In this document: positions 26,753-35,525 of the stretch, one piece after another
Position numbering within the stretch: the first letter of the stretch is position 1
Layout of the letters: each line of letters opens with the position of its first letter
Source of the DNA: an uncultured Planctomycetales bacterium
GTDB taxonomy: Bacteria > Planctomycetota > Planctomycetia > Isosphaerales > Isosphaeraceae
Reading direction: 5' to 3'
DNA: 64,000 nt
NCBI GenBank assembly: GCA_903926465.1
Contig: CAIYJE010000067.1
Span: 1-64,000, forward strand
Made by a program: the position numbers and the translations under genes
The notes under the pieces: model-generated
The model's input: the letters and a program-made list of their open reading frames with translations, nothing else
The model's database searches: none
What the model was told of the DNA's origin: nothing

Positions 26753-28468
26753 ATGCGTTTCCTCTCATACCGTCGGCTGTTCCCGGCCCTGATGGCAAGT
26801 GGCCTGGTGATATCGGGTGGAGTTTGGGCCGACGATGCCGCATCCACGACCATTGCGAAAGAAGTGAAGACCGAGATTCCCACCCTGGACCTGCTTGAGG
26901 GCCTGCGTGATGGCTCGCTAGACGTCCGCGCTGAGGGTATGGGGGATGGCCGCATGATGGTTTCGGTGACCAACCGGACTGATCGGCGGCTTCGCGTCGT
27001 TCTACCGCCCGGCCTGGTGGCCTCCGGGGTCACCGGACAGTTTGGTGGTGGCGGATTTGGCGGTGGCGGTGGTATGGGTGGTGGTGGTATGGGCGGCGGC
27101 GGTATGGGTGGCATGGGCGGCGGCGGTATGGGTGGTGGCGGTATGGGCGGCATGGGTGGTGGCGGTATGGGCGGCGGTGGTATGGGTGGCGGTGGTATGG
27201 GTGGTGGTGGTATGGGCGGTGGTATGGGTGGCGGCGGTGGTGGTGGTGTGATGCCCCCCATGATGGGAATGCGGCTTCTGGCTGGTCTCATCGTCCAGCT
27301 CACCGGAGAATTTGATTCCTGGGATACACGGGCTCAGGCCCTGTCGATGTCCACCGGTTTTGGTGGTGGCATGGGTGGCATGGGTGGCGGCGGCATGGGT
27401 GGCGGCGGTATGGGCGGCATGGGTGGCGGCGGCATGGGCGGTGGCATGGGTGGCATGGGCGGCGGTATGGGCGGCGGCATGCGATCGGTTCCCCCTTCGG
27501 AACTGCCAGCGGCCGAGCTTCGTCCCAACCAGACCCGGAATCTGGCAACCAAGGTTGTGAGCCTGGGTGGCCCCACGGAAGAAGCTCAGGTTCTTCTACC
27601 AGCCAAGGGGGAACCGCTTCAAATTGGTGATATCTCCCAGTTGACCGATAATGCAGCCGTGCAGAAGGCCCTTCGGCTGCTCTCTGCCGAAAAAGCCCCG
27701 GACACGGTGGCTCAACTGGTGCTCTGGCGCGTGGCTGGCGGCATGGACTGGTCGCTGATCGGTCGATTCTCCCGCACCTGGGCCAACGCCAACGAAGTGG
27801 CTCTTGCCCAGCAGTTTGTCTCGCGGCTCGACGGGCGTGATGCTCAGAATTCGGCCGAGACCGGTTCGTTGTTCGTGGAAGTCGACTCCGCAACGCCAGC
27901 AACCGACAAACTGGCGGCAGACCTCCGCCAGGGGCTCAAAGAAACGGTGATGCTTGGCCTTGTGGCCAAGGTTGGTGTTCCTCAGCGGCCTGAAGGGCCA
28001 GCGATCGCTTGCAAGGTTCGCCTGAGCGGGACCGCCTCAAATCCTGAGATCTCGGTTCAGGTCTCCACCAGTGATTCTTCCGGTCGGGCTTGGGTCAACT
28101 CTGGCAAGTTCTCGCTTCCTGTTGCCAAGGCGGAGAAGGAAGGGTTGCAAGCTGCTGTTGTAGCCGATGCTCTGGCTGGCGGCGTGCTGGATCGGCTGGT
28201 GAAGGTAACCCTGACCAAGGATCGTCCTCGCGAAGGGAAGACCGGCGACCTTTACAAGATTCGTATCGACAATGCGAGTCCTCTGGTCCTCAATGGTCTG
28301 ACAATCGTGGGAGCCGACGAGGCCAAGAAGGGGGCTCCCGCCACCCTGCTGGGTATCGCGGTGTCTCCTCGCAAGAATATGACCGTTCCTACCTCAAAAG
28401 AGGCGGTCAATCGCCTTGGGTTGAACAGTGGCGTGCGGGTTTACGCAGCAGATCTCAGCGGCCTTTGA
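26753..28468 (+). CDS. secreted Gly/Met-repeat protein
   Basis: The protein has 571 residues. The signal peptide is LFPALMASGLVISGGVWADD. A short folded segment (about 35-95) is followed by two low-complexity blocks built from GGGGMGG and GGMGG units (about 97-166 and 203-243), separated by a hydrophobic 35-residue segment. The remaining 320 residues are an ordinary alpha/beta sequence with no recognised family. Similar Gly/Met-rich proteins are common in planctomycetes, but their role is unknown; the repeats could be flexible or metal-binding through Met (inference). The ATG at 26753 is chosen over 26657 because it directly starts the signal peptide. A strong terminator follows. Confidence 0.7.
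   Translation: MRFLSYRRLFPALMASGLVISGGVWADDAASTTIAKEVKTEIPTLDLLEGLRDGSLDVRAEGMGDGRMMVSVTNRTDRRLRVVLPPGLVASGVTGQFGGGGFGGGGGMGGGGMGGGGMGGMGGGGMGGGGMGGMGGGGMGGGGMGGGGMGGGGMGGGMGGGGGGGVMPPMMGMRLLAGLIVQLTGEFDSWDTRAQALSMSTGFGGGMGGMGGGGMGGGGMGGMGGGGMGGGMGGMGGGMGGGMRSVPPSELPAAELRPNQTRNLATKVVSLGGPTEEAQVLLPAKGEPLQIGDISQLTDNAAVQKALRLLSAEKAPDTVAQLVLWRVAGGMDWSLIGRFSRTWANANEVALAQQFVSRLDGRDAQNSAETGSLFVEVDSATPATDKLAADLRQGLKETVMLGLVAKVGVPQRPEGPAIACKVRLSGTASNPEISVQVSTSDSSGRAWVNSGKFSLPVAKAEKEGLQAAVVADALAGGVLDRLVKVTLTKDRPREGKTGDLYKIRIDNASPLVLNGLTIVGADEAKKGAPATLLGIAVSPRKNMTVPTSKEAVNRLGLNSGVRVYAADLSGL
27040..27483. repeat. Gly/Met-coding low-complexity repeats
   Basis: Two blocks (about 27040-27250 and 27358-27483) consist of variants of GGT/GGC codons punctuated by ATG. 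The blocks differ mainly in third positions, which suggests selection for the protein sequence or slippage followed by drift. Confidence 0.85.
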
Positions 28469-28507
28469 TCCGGGGTCATTTGCCGATTCGCTTGTCTGTC
28501 TAAATTC

Positions 28508-28549
28508 AAAGCCCCGACTCGGCCGTTCAGGCAATCGAGTCGGGGCTTT
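28508..28549 (+). terminator. rho-independent terminator
   Basis: A 13-bp perfect stem (28508-28520 with 28537-28549, AAAGCCCCGACTC) with a 16-nt loop, ending in TTTG TTTG. It lies 40 bp past the Gly/Met-repeat gene. Confidence 0.8.
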
Positions 28550-28620
28550 GTTTGTTGGTATTGAGACTGGACGATTGAAGCTTTTCGATCCCAGTGCAGC
28601 GCAAATTCATCCGTTTACGT

Positions 28621-28917
28621 TCAATGGTTGGGCACCACTTCATCCCGGTAACCCATGTCGGTCTGGTCTCTTAGCATCACGGTGTCTGGCACGTTTCCCT
28701 TCGCATAAGCTTTTTTGAGCGAGGAGTCATCTTGCCTGCCCGCAAGATTTCCACGGCTGTCGTCGATAGTTCCACTGACCCGGGTCAAGCTGCTATCAAC
28801 AATGGGGTCGGTTGAGTTTGTGCCAATGGTGCGGTAATGGGGGGCTGTGCTGCTGCAGCCGGTAGCCATGCAGACGCCAGCGGCAATCAAGAATCCGGTT
28901 ATTGCGTTCCGTCGCAT
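28621..28917 (-). CDS. small lipoprotein, unrecognised
   Basis: The protein has 98 residues. It starts MRRNAITGFLIAAGVCMATGCSST, a clear lipoprotein signal with a lipobox around ATGC. The mature part is hydrophilic and Asp/Ser-rich (STDPIVDSSLTRVSGTIDDS) and no domain is recognised. AGGAG lies seven bases before the ATG at 28917; an upstream in-frame start at 28992 is rejected. The overall look, including the RVSGT and TIDDSRG phrases, resembles the lipoprotein at 37517 (RVSGVVNDVEITR), so the two may be distant relatives. Confidence 0.7.
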   Translation of the reverse strand: MRRNAITGFLIAAGVCMATGCSSTAPHYRTIGTNSTDPIVDSSLTRVSGTIDDSRGNLAGRQDDSSLKKAYAKGNVPDTVMLRDQTDMGYRDEVVPNH

Positions 28918-29297
28918 GGTCGCTCTCCTGCCTGCATGGTGTCGGTCGGGTGCGCTCGGTGCACAAAATCGAGTGGGAGACGTGGCCTTCATTTCCGGGC
29001 AGGCTATTCGGCCCTGAAAAAACGGTCAACCCCGGATCCGGGTGGTGGCCGCTGGTCCTTGCCTACCGGCTATTTTGGGGGAACCGGGGGTGAGTTGAAA
29101 AAAGGATGATGGCTCTATTCCCCAAATCCGGGGATTTGTTAGGATATGGAGCTTGATCCATGCCCGGCTTGTGCGCGCAGGCTGGTGGTTTCCTTGGTCG
29201 TATCTCCAACCGTTCCGATGAGTCGGTCAGCCTGCAAGCGTGGCAGGTTGGAACTGACGATCGAAGGGGGGCGTTGGCCTCCTCAGAGATCCCCTCA
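28918..29297. other. divergent intergenic region upstream of rpsA
   Basis: This contains a 12-bp palindrome CCCGGATCCGGG (29031-29042) and a second inverted repeat CAAATCC...GGATTTG (29123-29138). No clear promoter is seen. The rpsA frame is open upstream to 29160, but the S1 homology begins after 29298. Confidence 0.5.
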
Positions 29298-31076
29298 ATG
29301 GTAGATCGTAATCTTCTTCGTGAGTTCGATATCGACGAGGCCGAGCTTCAGGCCATGCTTGCCACCGAAAGTGGCGATGCCATGGGTGACTTGCTGAGCC
29401 AGAGTCCCAACTACGATATTGGCTCCATTGTCCCCGGCAAGGTTGTCGAGATCGTTGGTGACCAGGTGGTCGTCGACGTCGGATTCAAGTCTGAGGGCCT
29501 GGTTCCACTGTATGAGTGGGATGAGACAGAGCCTCGACCTCAGCCCGGCGATCCGGTCGAAGTGCTACTCGAGGGGATGGAAGACGAGACGGGTGAGGTG
29601 GTCCTTTCCCGCAAGAAGGCCCACAGAATGCGGGCCTGGGAAAACGTCATCTCTCGCCACAAAGAGGGAGATCACGTCAAGGGCAAGGTCACCAAAAAGA
29701 TCAAGGGTGGCCTGCTGGTCGATATTGGCGTGAACGTGTTCTTGCCTGCCAGCCAGGTTGATATTCGCAGGCCCCCAGATATTGGCGATTACATCGATCG
29801 CGACATCGAGTGCGTGATCCTCAAAATCGATGAGAGCCGCCGGAACATCGTGGTGAGCCGCCGTAAGCTCATCGAGACGGTTCGCGAGGAACAGAAGAAA
29901 AACCTTCTTTCCGAGATCGAACCAGGCCAGATTCGCATGGGTACCGTCAAGAACATCGCCGACTTCGGCGCGTTCGTGGACCTGGGTGGCATCGACGGTC
30001 TGCTGCACATCACCGACATGTGCTGGGGCCGCATCAATCACCCAAGCGATATGGTCAAGATCGACGATCAGGTCGAGGTCATGGTTCTGCATGTGGACAA
30101 AGACCGAGAGAAGATCGCTCTCGGCCTCAAGCAGAAGTCCGCCAGCCCATGGCAGGGGATCGAACTCAAATACCCTGTGGGTTCACGCGTCCACGGCGAA
30201 GTTGTGAACGTCATGAGCTATGGCGCCTTCGTCAAGCTCGAAGACGGGATCGAAGGTCTGGTTCACATCTCCGAAATGTCTTGGACCAAGCGAATCAATC
30301 ACCCGAGCGAACTCGTTCAGGTGGGCGATCAGATCGAAGTGGTTGTCCTTGGAATCAACAAGGACAAGCAAGAGATCTCGCTGGGCATGAAGCAGATCCA
30401 GTCCAACCCTTGGGATCAGGTTGCCCAGAAGTATCCTTCGGGCACCACCATCGAGGGTACCGTTCGCAACCTGACCAACTACGGCGCATTCATCGAGATC
30501 GAAGAAGGCATCGACGGCCTTCTGCACATCTCGGACATGAGCTGGACCCGCAAGATCGGCCACCCCAACGAGTTGCTCGAAAAGGGTCAGAAGGTCGTCT
30601 GCCAGGTCCTCAGCGTCGATCAGGAACGCAAGCGAATCGCGCTTGGTCTCAAGCAACTCAAGCAAGACCCCTGGGAGACCGACATTCCAGACCGTTACCA
30701 CCCCAACGATGTGGTTACCGGCAAGGTCACCAAGCTCACCAACTTTGGTGTGTTTGTTGAACTTGAGCCAGGTCTTGAAGGCTTGCTCCATATCTCTGAA
30801 CTGGCCGACCACAAGGTCGAAAGCCCTGAAGAGATCGTCAAGGTTGGCGACGAGATCGAAGTGAAGATTCTGCGGGTCGATCGCGGCGAGCGAAAGATCG
30901 GGCTGTCTCGCAAGAAGTCGGCTGCTGAAGAAGAAGCTGAAGCCGAAGAAGAGGCCCAGAACGCTGCGGCCCCTCGACCTCCTGTGACCGGCGAGAGCCG
31001 TGAGCTCAAGGGTGGTCTGGGTGGCGGCGGTCCTCTGTTCTCCCTCGGTGGCGAAGCAGAGCCACAGCCTGAGTGA
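29298..31076 (+). CDS. rpsA: 30S ribosomal protein S1
   Basis: The protein has 592 residues with six S1 OB-fold domains. They begin near IGSIVPGKVVEIV, GDHVKGKVTKKIKG, PGQIRMGTVKNIADFGAFV, VGSRVHGEVVNVMSYGAFV, GTTIEGTVRNLTNYGAFI and NDVVTGKVTKLTNFGVFV. Domains 3-6 carry the strong RNA-binding motifs (DGLLHI or EGLVHI). It binds mRNA and helps 30S initiation. The tail after the last domain is Glu-rich, then Gly-rich. The start MVDRNLLREFDID at 29298 has no good Shine-Dalgarno, as is often true of rpsA, which can be autoregulated. An excellent terminator follows. Confidence 0.95.
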   Translation: MVDRNLLREFDIDEAELQAMLATESGDAMGDLLSQSPNYDIGSIVPGKVVEIVGDQVVVDVGFKSEGLVPLYEWDETEPRPQPGDPVEVLLEGMEDETGEVVLSRKKAHRMRAWENVISRHKEGDHVKGKVTKKIKGGLLVDIGVNVFLPASQVDIRRPPDIGDYIDRDIECVILKIDESRRNIVVSRRKLIETVREEQKKNLLSEIEPGQIRMGTVKNIADFGAFVDLGGIDGLLHITDMCWGRINHPSDMVKIDDQVEVMVLHVDKDREKIALGLKQKSASPWQGIELKYPVGSRVHGEVVNVMSYGAFVKLEDGIEGLVHISEMSWTKRINHPSELVQVGDQIEVVVLGINKDKQEISLGMKQIQSNPWDQVAQKYPSGTTIEGTVRNLTNYGAFIEIEEGIDGLLHISDMSWTRKIGHPNELLEKGQKVVCQVLSVDQERKRIALGLKQLKQDPWETDIPDRYHPNDVVTGKVTKLTNFGVFVELEPGLEGLLHISELADHKVESPEEIVKVGDEIEVKILRVDRGERKIGLSRKKSAAEEEAEAEEEAQNAAAPRPPVTGESRELKGGLGGGGPLFSLGGEAEPQPE

Positions 31077-31131
31077 TCTTCAAGGCAGGGCGGCTGAAGT
31101 TCGCTTCCGGTCGCCTTTGCTATCATTGATC

Positions 31132-31171
31132 AAGAGCCGGCTCACCGTTTATGGTGGCCGGCTCTTTTTTT
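31132..31171 (+). terminator. rho-independent terminator of rpsA
   Basis: AAGAGCCGGC (31132-31141) pairs with GCCGGCTCTT (31157-31166), extended inside by CACC/GGTG with one bulged T. A run of T follows. Confidence 0.85.
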
Positions 31172-31443
31172 GCGCCAGCCGATTTTGCTGGCATTGGGAG
31201 AAGGCTCATAGCCACGTTGCTTGAGCTGGCAGGTGAACGATAGGGCCACCAGCCAGAGTGGTTCGATTTGGGTTCCACACAACATGGCCTGGCGGTTGAT
31301 CGGAAATCCAAGCTCGAAGTGTAAGAACCCGTTTCAAGACCGGGACTGGCTCCGAGGCCGCGAGGTGCCTGGCCCAGGTTGTGTCCCAGGTTTTGAAAAC
31401 GCCTCCAAGTTTTGAAGTCGTGATCGTGCGTATTGCAAACGTG

Positions 31444-31518
31444 GACCGCGATTGGCGGGCGGTCTGAACGTGATAGGTCGATTTCTCTATCGACGAGAGC
31501 CTGGAACGTTCCAGGCTC
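31444..31518. repeat. three adjacent hairpins, the last a 22-bp perfect palindrome
   Basis: GACCGC/GCGGTC (31444-31449 with 31459-31464); GTCGAT/ATCGAC (31477-31482 with 31489-31494, loop TTCTCT); and a perfect palindrome 31497-31518 whose half-site is GAGCCTGGAAC. They lie in a gene-free region. Confidence 0.7.
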
Positions 31519-31854
31519 AAACGGAACGGCACAGGGCAAGAGAACGGTTTCCCTGGGCTTTGCCAAGGTGCCAGCAGTTGATGTTCGGCCCGGGTTGTAG
31601 GCGAGTATGAGCCAGCCTGATTGGTATAGGCTTTTCAATTGGAATAAGTGAAGAAATCCCTCTTTTTGTTACAGGCCGAAAGATTCCCATTTTTTCAGGC
31701 CTTCCTAATTTTCCATCCCTTTGACTTCCGATAAACACACGTGTCACGCTAGCCGAGTCAGAATCTAGTCGTCGTGCGAACAGATCGTTTCGCTGCATTC
31801 GTGCGGTGAAAGTTTCATTCTGTTACCACGTACGGTCCATGGAGGGAGTGGCCT

Positions 31855-31877
31855 TGAGTGTGCTTTTTGCACACTCA
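31855..31877 (+). promoter_or_regulatory. hairpin in the sigma-factor leader
   Basis: TGAGTGTGC (31855-31863) pairs perfectly with 31869-31877 around a TTTTT loop, 113 bp before the sigma-factor ATG. It could be a leader structure or a protein-binding site. Confidence 0.5.
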
Positions 31878-31990
31878 CCCCGGGTGGTCGGAGACCGAGG
31901 GGCGGGCCGATAACGGATTCTGACGCTGCTGCGTATTCCCGTGTTCAACGCGGAACCAAGTCGCGACCGACCGACACGACGAGGACCCGT

Positions 31991-32827
31991 ATGGCTCGTA
32001 TTCGACGGCATCGCCGAGACATTGTGCAGAGCCCGCTGGAAACGTATCTCCGCGAGATCAATGAGGTTGCGCTTCTCACAGCCGATGAAGAAAAGCAACT
32101 CGCCCACGCCTTGGGCGATGGTGACATGGCTGCCAGGGAGCGTATGATCCGGGCCAATCTGCGGCTTGTGGTCAACATTGCTCGTGGTTACGTTGGGAAA
32201 GGGCTCGCCCTTCAAGATTTGATCGAAGAAGGGAATCTCGGACTTCTCCGCGCCGTCGAAGGGTTCGACCCAAACGTCGGTACGCGGTTCAGCACGTACG
32301 CAAGTTACTGGATCAAGCAGTCAATCAAGCGTGCCCTTGTTAACACCGCCAAGCCGATTCGCATTCCAGCGTACATGATGGAATTGCTTTGCAAGTGGCG
32401 TAAAGCTAGTTCGGATCTTCAGGATCTGTTTGGGCGTCCGGCCACGGTCGAAGAGATTGGCCGCCATCTGGAACTTCCCAAAAAGAAGCTGGCGATCGTC
32501 AAGAAGGCGATCAAGGTTTACAACCTTGTGCCCCAAAGCGACCAACCGGAAAACGGTTGGAGCTTGGGCGAAATGCTGATGGACGAGCGCACCCGTACCC
32601 CCGATGTCGAGATGATCGAAGCCGATAATCTCCGGCTTGTGATGAACTTTCTCGATGATATGGATAAGCGAGAGGCAACCGTGCTTCGGATGCGGTTTGG
32701 GCTCAACGACGCTCCTCCAAAGACCTTGAAGGAAATTGGTGAAAGCTTGGGCCTGACGCGGGAACGCGTTCGTCAGATCGAGAATGAAGCGCTCGGCAAA
32801 CTGTCCGCAGCGTTGCTCGCAGACTGA
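31991..32827 (+). CDS. sigma-70 family RNA polymerase sigma factor
   Basis: The protein has 278 residues. Region 1.2 is SPLETYLREINEVALLT. Region 2 is RMIRANLRLVVNIARGY...DLIEEGNLGLLRAVEGFDP...FSTYASYWIKQSI, with the -10 recognition helix. Region 3 spans about 140-205, and region 4 has RMRFGL and the -35-binding helix-turn-helix LKEIGESLGLTRERVRQIE. Region 1.1 is absent, so it is a compact RpoD/SigA-related or group 2/3 factor rather than a full-size primary sigma. GAGGA lies six bases before the ATG at 31991. A long leader with hairpins precedes it and a strong terminator follows, so it is a one-gene transcription unit. Confidence 0.93.
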   Translation: MARIRRHRRDIVQSPLETYLREINEVALLTADEEKQLAHALGDGDMAARERMIRANLRLVVNIARGYVGKGLALQDLIEEGNLGLLRAVEGFDPNVGTRFSTYASYWIKQSIKRALVNTAKPIRIPAYMMELLCKWRKASSDLQDLFGRPATVEEIGRHLELPKKKLAIVKKAIKVYNLVPQSDQPENGWSLGEMLMDERTRTPDVEMIEADNLRLVMNFLDDMDKREATVLRMRFGLNDAPPKTLKEIGESLGLTRERVRQIENEALGKLSAALLAD

Positions 32828-32853
32828 ACTTGCCCGAAATCCAGAATTCAGCC

Positions 32854-32890
32854 GCCGGTGTGCTCTATCACAGAGCACACCGGCTTTTTT
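32854..32890 (+). terminator. rho-independent terminator of the sigma factor
   Basis: A 13-bp perfect stem GCCGGTGTGCTCT (32854-32866 with 32872-32884) with a 5-nt loop and six T directly after. Confidence 0.92.
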
Positions 32891-33147
32891 GTTGGGTTGC
32901 GACATTGGCGGCATCATGCCAATCTGATCTTGGCCGCTGCCGGGGCAACGCCTGGGGCTCTGGTCCCGTCGTGCTCGTCTGGTCGATCGTGGCGAGCCAG
33001 CACCACGGGACCGCCCGTACCGACCATCGGCTCAGAAACAACGTGATCCGCAGGCTTTGAGTCGACAATACCCACTCAAGTCCGTGGACTCTCCCTGAAC
33101 AATTGCCGGACCAATCGTTCCCGATCGAGAACTGGAGGACCCAGATC
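32891..33147. other. intergenic region upstream of polX
   Basis: About 260 bp between the sigma-factor terminator and polX. No gene, RNA or clear promoter is seen. Confidence 0.4.
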
Positions 33148-34881
33148 ATGGGGTCTGCCGACGTCGCAAAAATCCTTGAAGAGATGGGAACACTGCTGGA
33201 GATCCGGGGAGAGAACCCGTTTCGGTGCCGGGCATATCACACGGCGGCCCAGGCTGTGCGAGCGGTCAATGAAGATCTCGCGGAAATGATCTCCGCAGGT
33301 ACGCTCTCGCAAGTGCCCGGCCTTGGCGCGAACATGGTTGAGAAAATCACGAGGCTGGTGACCACCGGCCAGTTGCCGGCTTACGAAGAACTCAAGAACG
33401 AAACGCCCCCGGGGCTCCAAAACCTGATGCGAATTCCCGGGCTTGGCCCCAAAAAGGTTTTTGCCCTCTATAAAACCCTGGGGATCTCGTCTCTGGATTC
33501 TCTGAAAAAAGCGGTGGAATCTGGCGCACTGGAGGGGATGAAAGGGTACGGACCCAAGACCATCCCCAAAATTATCGAGGGAATTGCGTTTGTGGAGTCG
33601 GTGGGAGAACGGATTCTTCAGAGTCACGCCTGGCGTCTGGCTTTACCGTTGCTAGAAGCGCTTCGAGGCATGGCGGGAGTGGAGCAATCGGCCATTGGGG
33701 GCAGTCTCAGGCGCAGGGAAGATACGGTCGGAGACCTGGATCTGGTCTTCGCCGGAGCTGATCCTGGGTCAATTCTGGAACAGTTTTCCCGCTTGTCGGT
33801 TGTCGATACCGTGCTTGTGCTCGGGCCAACCAAGCTTAGCTTCCGCCTGGCCGAAGGGGTTCAGTGTGACATTCGTGGAGTTGCCCCCTCGCAATTTGCC
33901 TGTGCCCTGAACTATTTCACAGGTTCCAAGGCTCACAATATCGCACTGAGGAGGCGGGCTCAGCAGCGTGGGCTCAAATTGACCGAGTATGCCCTTGAGG
34001 GGTCGGACGGGATAATCTCCTGTCCCGATGAGGCCTCCATTTACCAGGCGCTTGGGCTTCAGGAAATTCCACCGGAGCTACGTCAGGGGACCGATGAAAT
34101 TGAGTTGGCAGAGCGTCAAGCGTTGCCCACCTTGATTGAGCGCAAGGATCTCAAGGGGACGTTTCATTGCCACAGTGATTGGAGCGATGGGGCGAACACC
34201 CTTGAGGAGATGGTTGAAGCGGCGATTGCGGCAAATTTCAGCTATCTGGGATTTGCTGACCACTCACGATCTGCCGGCTACGCTGGTGGTCTCAGTCTGG
34301 ATCGGGTTCGCCAGCAGTGGGAAGCCATTGATGCCCTGAACCACAAATACGCGGGCAAAATCCAGATTTTCAAAGGAATTGAATCGGACATTCTGGCTGA
34401 TGGCAGCCTGGATTATCCGGATGACGTGCTTGCTGGGTTTGACTACGTGGTGGGGAGCATTCACTCGGGTTTCCATATGAAGCGTGCGGAGATGACGGAG
34501 CGGATCTGTCGTGCGCTGGCACACCCGGCCATGACCATGCTGGGGCATGCCACTGGGCGGCTTTTGCTGGCGCGGGCGGGGTACGAGGTGGATTTGGACG
34601 CGGTGATTGAGGCTGCGGCCCGCCATGGCCGATTGATTGAGATTAATGCCAGTCCTCATCGACTGGATCTTGATGCCGAGCACTGTCGCAAGGCCAGGCT
34701 TCGAGGCGTGCCCCTGGTCATCAATCCAGACGCTCACTCTACGGGCGAACTTGCTCTGGTGGAGTATGGTGTGGCAGTGGGGCGCCGGGCTGGCCTTTGC
34801 GCCAAGGATGTTTTGAACACCCGGCCGGTTTCCGAGGTCGCCAAACTGCTGGGCAACCGCCGGGCGTTGGAGGCTACCTGA
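33148..34881 (+). CDS. polX: DNA polymerase/3'-5' exonuclease PolX
   Basis: The protein has 577 residues. An N-terminal helix-hairpin-helix 8-kDa-like domain (MGSADVAKILEEMGTLLEI, then LSQVPGLGANM and MRIPGLGPKKV) is followed by the pol-beta palm with the catalytic aspartates in GGSLRRREDTVGDLDLV. The C-terminal PHP domain starts GTFHCHSDWSDGANTLEEM and contains the metal ligands in GFADHS, KGIESDIL and NPDAHS. This is the usual bacterial family X enzyme that fills gaps in base-excision repair. The ATG at 33148 is preferred (AGGA about ten bases upstream) over a TTG at 33103. The size is normal for the family. Confidence 0.95.
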   Translation: MGSADVAKILEEMGTLLEIRGENPFRCRAYHTAAQAVRAVNEDLAEMISAGTLSQVPGLGANMVEKITRLVTTGQLPAYEELKNETPPGLQNLMRIPGLGPKKVFALYKTLGISSLDSLKKAVESGALEGMKGYGPKTIPKIIEGIAFVESVGERILQSHAWRLALPLLEALRGMAGVEQSAIGGSLRRREDTVGDLDLVFAGADPGSILEQFSRLSVVDTVLVLGPTKLSFRLAEGVQCDIRGVAPSQFACALNYFTGSKAHNIALRRRAQQRGLKLTEYALEGSDGIISCPDEASIYQALGLQEIPPELRQGTDEIELAERQALPTLIERKDLKGTFHCHSDWSDGANTLEEMVEAAIAANFSYLGFADHSRSAGYAGGLSLDRVRQQWEAIDALNHKYAGKIQIFKGIESDILADGSLDYPDDVLAGFDYVVGSIHSGFHMKRAEMTERICRALAHPAMTMLGHATGRLLLARAGYEVDLDAVIEAAARHGRLIEINASPHRLDLDAEHCRKARLRGVPLVINPDAHSTGELALVEYGVAVGRRAGLCAKDVLNTRPVSEVAKLLGNRRALEAT

Positions 34882-34891
34882 TCAGGCACGC

Positions 34892-34919
34892 TTGCGACTT
34901 TGAGTAACGCTCCTATAAT
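34892..34919 (+). promoter_or_regulatory. sigma-70-like promoter of the DUF2203-cmk-plsC operon
   Basis: TTGCGA (34892-34897), 16 bp, then a perfect TATAAT (34914-34919). The leader to the ATG at 35036 is about 110 nt. Confidence 0.6.
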
Positions 34920-34933
34920 AAATTCAAGCCAAT

Positions 34934-34945
34934 CGTACGCGTACG
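34934..34945. promoter_or_regulatory. 12-bp palindrome just downstream of the promoter
   Basis: CGTACGCGTACG is a perfect palindrome placed at about +8 to +20 relative to the predicted start of transcription. It is a possible operator. Confidence 0.45.
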
Positions 34946-35035
34946 TATCTGCTCATAGCCTGGCAGCTTCTCTGCTAGCTTGCGGATTGTGGTGATCGGC
35001 CCCTGTGCCTTACCTCTGGCTTCCCGGAGCATGTC

Positions 35036-35506
35036 ATGCCCCAATTGAATCCGACCTCGGCCGCTCATCAAAAACGGCTGTTCACGCTTGAAGAAGCCAA
35101 TCGAGCATTACCGCTGGTCAGGATGATCGTGGGCGATATTGTTCAGAAGTGGGAAAACGTTACTCAGCTTGAGCAACGCCTGGAATTAGTGTTTCGCCGA
35201 TCCCCCAAGCAACGGCAGGGGGATGTGTACGACGAGGAAGTGGCGCAAAGTCGTGCGGAGCTTGAACAAGAGCGGGCTGTCTTGCAGGGTTACCTGGAAG
35301 AATTGAACAAGCTTGGTGTCGAGTTGAAAGGATTGGACGGCCTGTGTGACTTCCCGAGCCTACGTGAGGGCCGAGAAGTTTACCTGTGCTGGCGGCTTGG
35401 TGAGTCTGCGGTTACCCACTGGCATGAACTGGATGCGGGTTTCTCGGGACGGCAGCCGATTGAAACCATCAAGGCTACCGACACGGCCCTCACTTCACGA
35501 AATTGA
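35036..35506 (+). CDS. DUF2203 family protein
   Basis: The protein has 156 residues and matches the DUF2203 pattern: the N-terminal FTLEEANRALPLVRMIVGDIV, a central coiled coil (about 35-100), and the C-terminal LCDFPSLREGREVYLCWRLGESAVTHWHELDAGFSGRQPI, where the WRLGE...WHELDAGF...R block is the family hallmark. Its function is unknown and it is probably cytoplasmic. It sits 19 bp ahead of cmk behind a good promoter, so it is the first gene of the operon. Confidence 0.88.
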   Translation: MPQLNPTSAAHQKRLFTLEEANRALPLVRMIVGDIVQKWENVTQLEQRLELVFRRSPKQRQGDVYDEEVAQSRAELEQERAVLQGYLEELNKLGVELKGLDGLCDFPSLREGREVYLCWRLGESAVTHWHELDAGFSGRQPIETIKATDTALTSRN

Positions 35507-35525
35507 TTGAGTGGTGCGAGTCGGC

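Larger units (their letters stand above)
31172..31990. other. long intergenic region upstream of the sigma factor
   Basis: About 820 bp without a convincing gene. It contains three successive hairpins (31444-31518) and a 9-bp hairpin with a T5 loop (31855-31877), listed separately. The many frames in it have poor composition and no family motifs. Confidence 0.5.

Noticed and set aside
26503-27303. Long minus-strand Pro-rich frame over the Gly/Met repeats
   Set aside because: It is the antisense reading of the glycine-rich block; the plus strand has the signal peptide and the rest of the protein.
29031-29042. CCCGGATCCGGG palindrome as an operator
   Set aside because: It is a short GC-rich palindrome expected by chance at this composition and not tied to a promoter.
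30020-30760. 246-codon frame inside rpsA
   Set aside because: It is a shifted reading of the repeated S1 domains, composed of Arg/Gly/Gln-rich nonsense.
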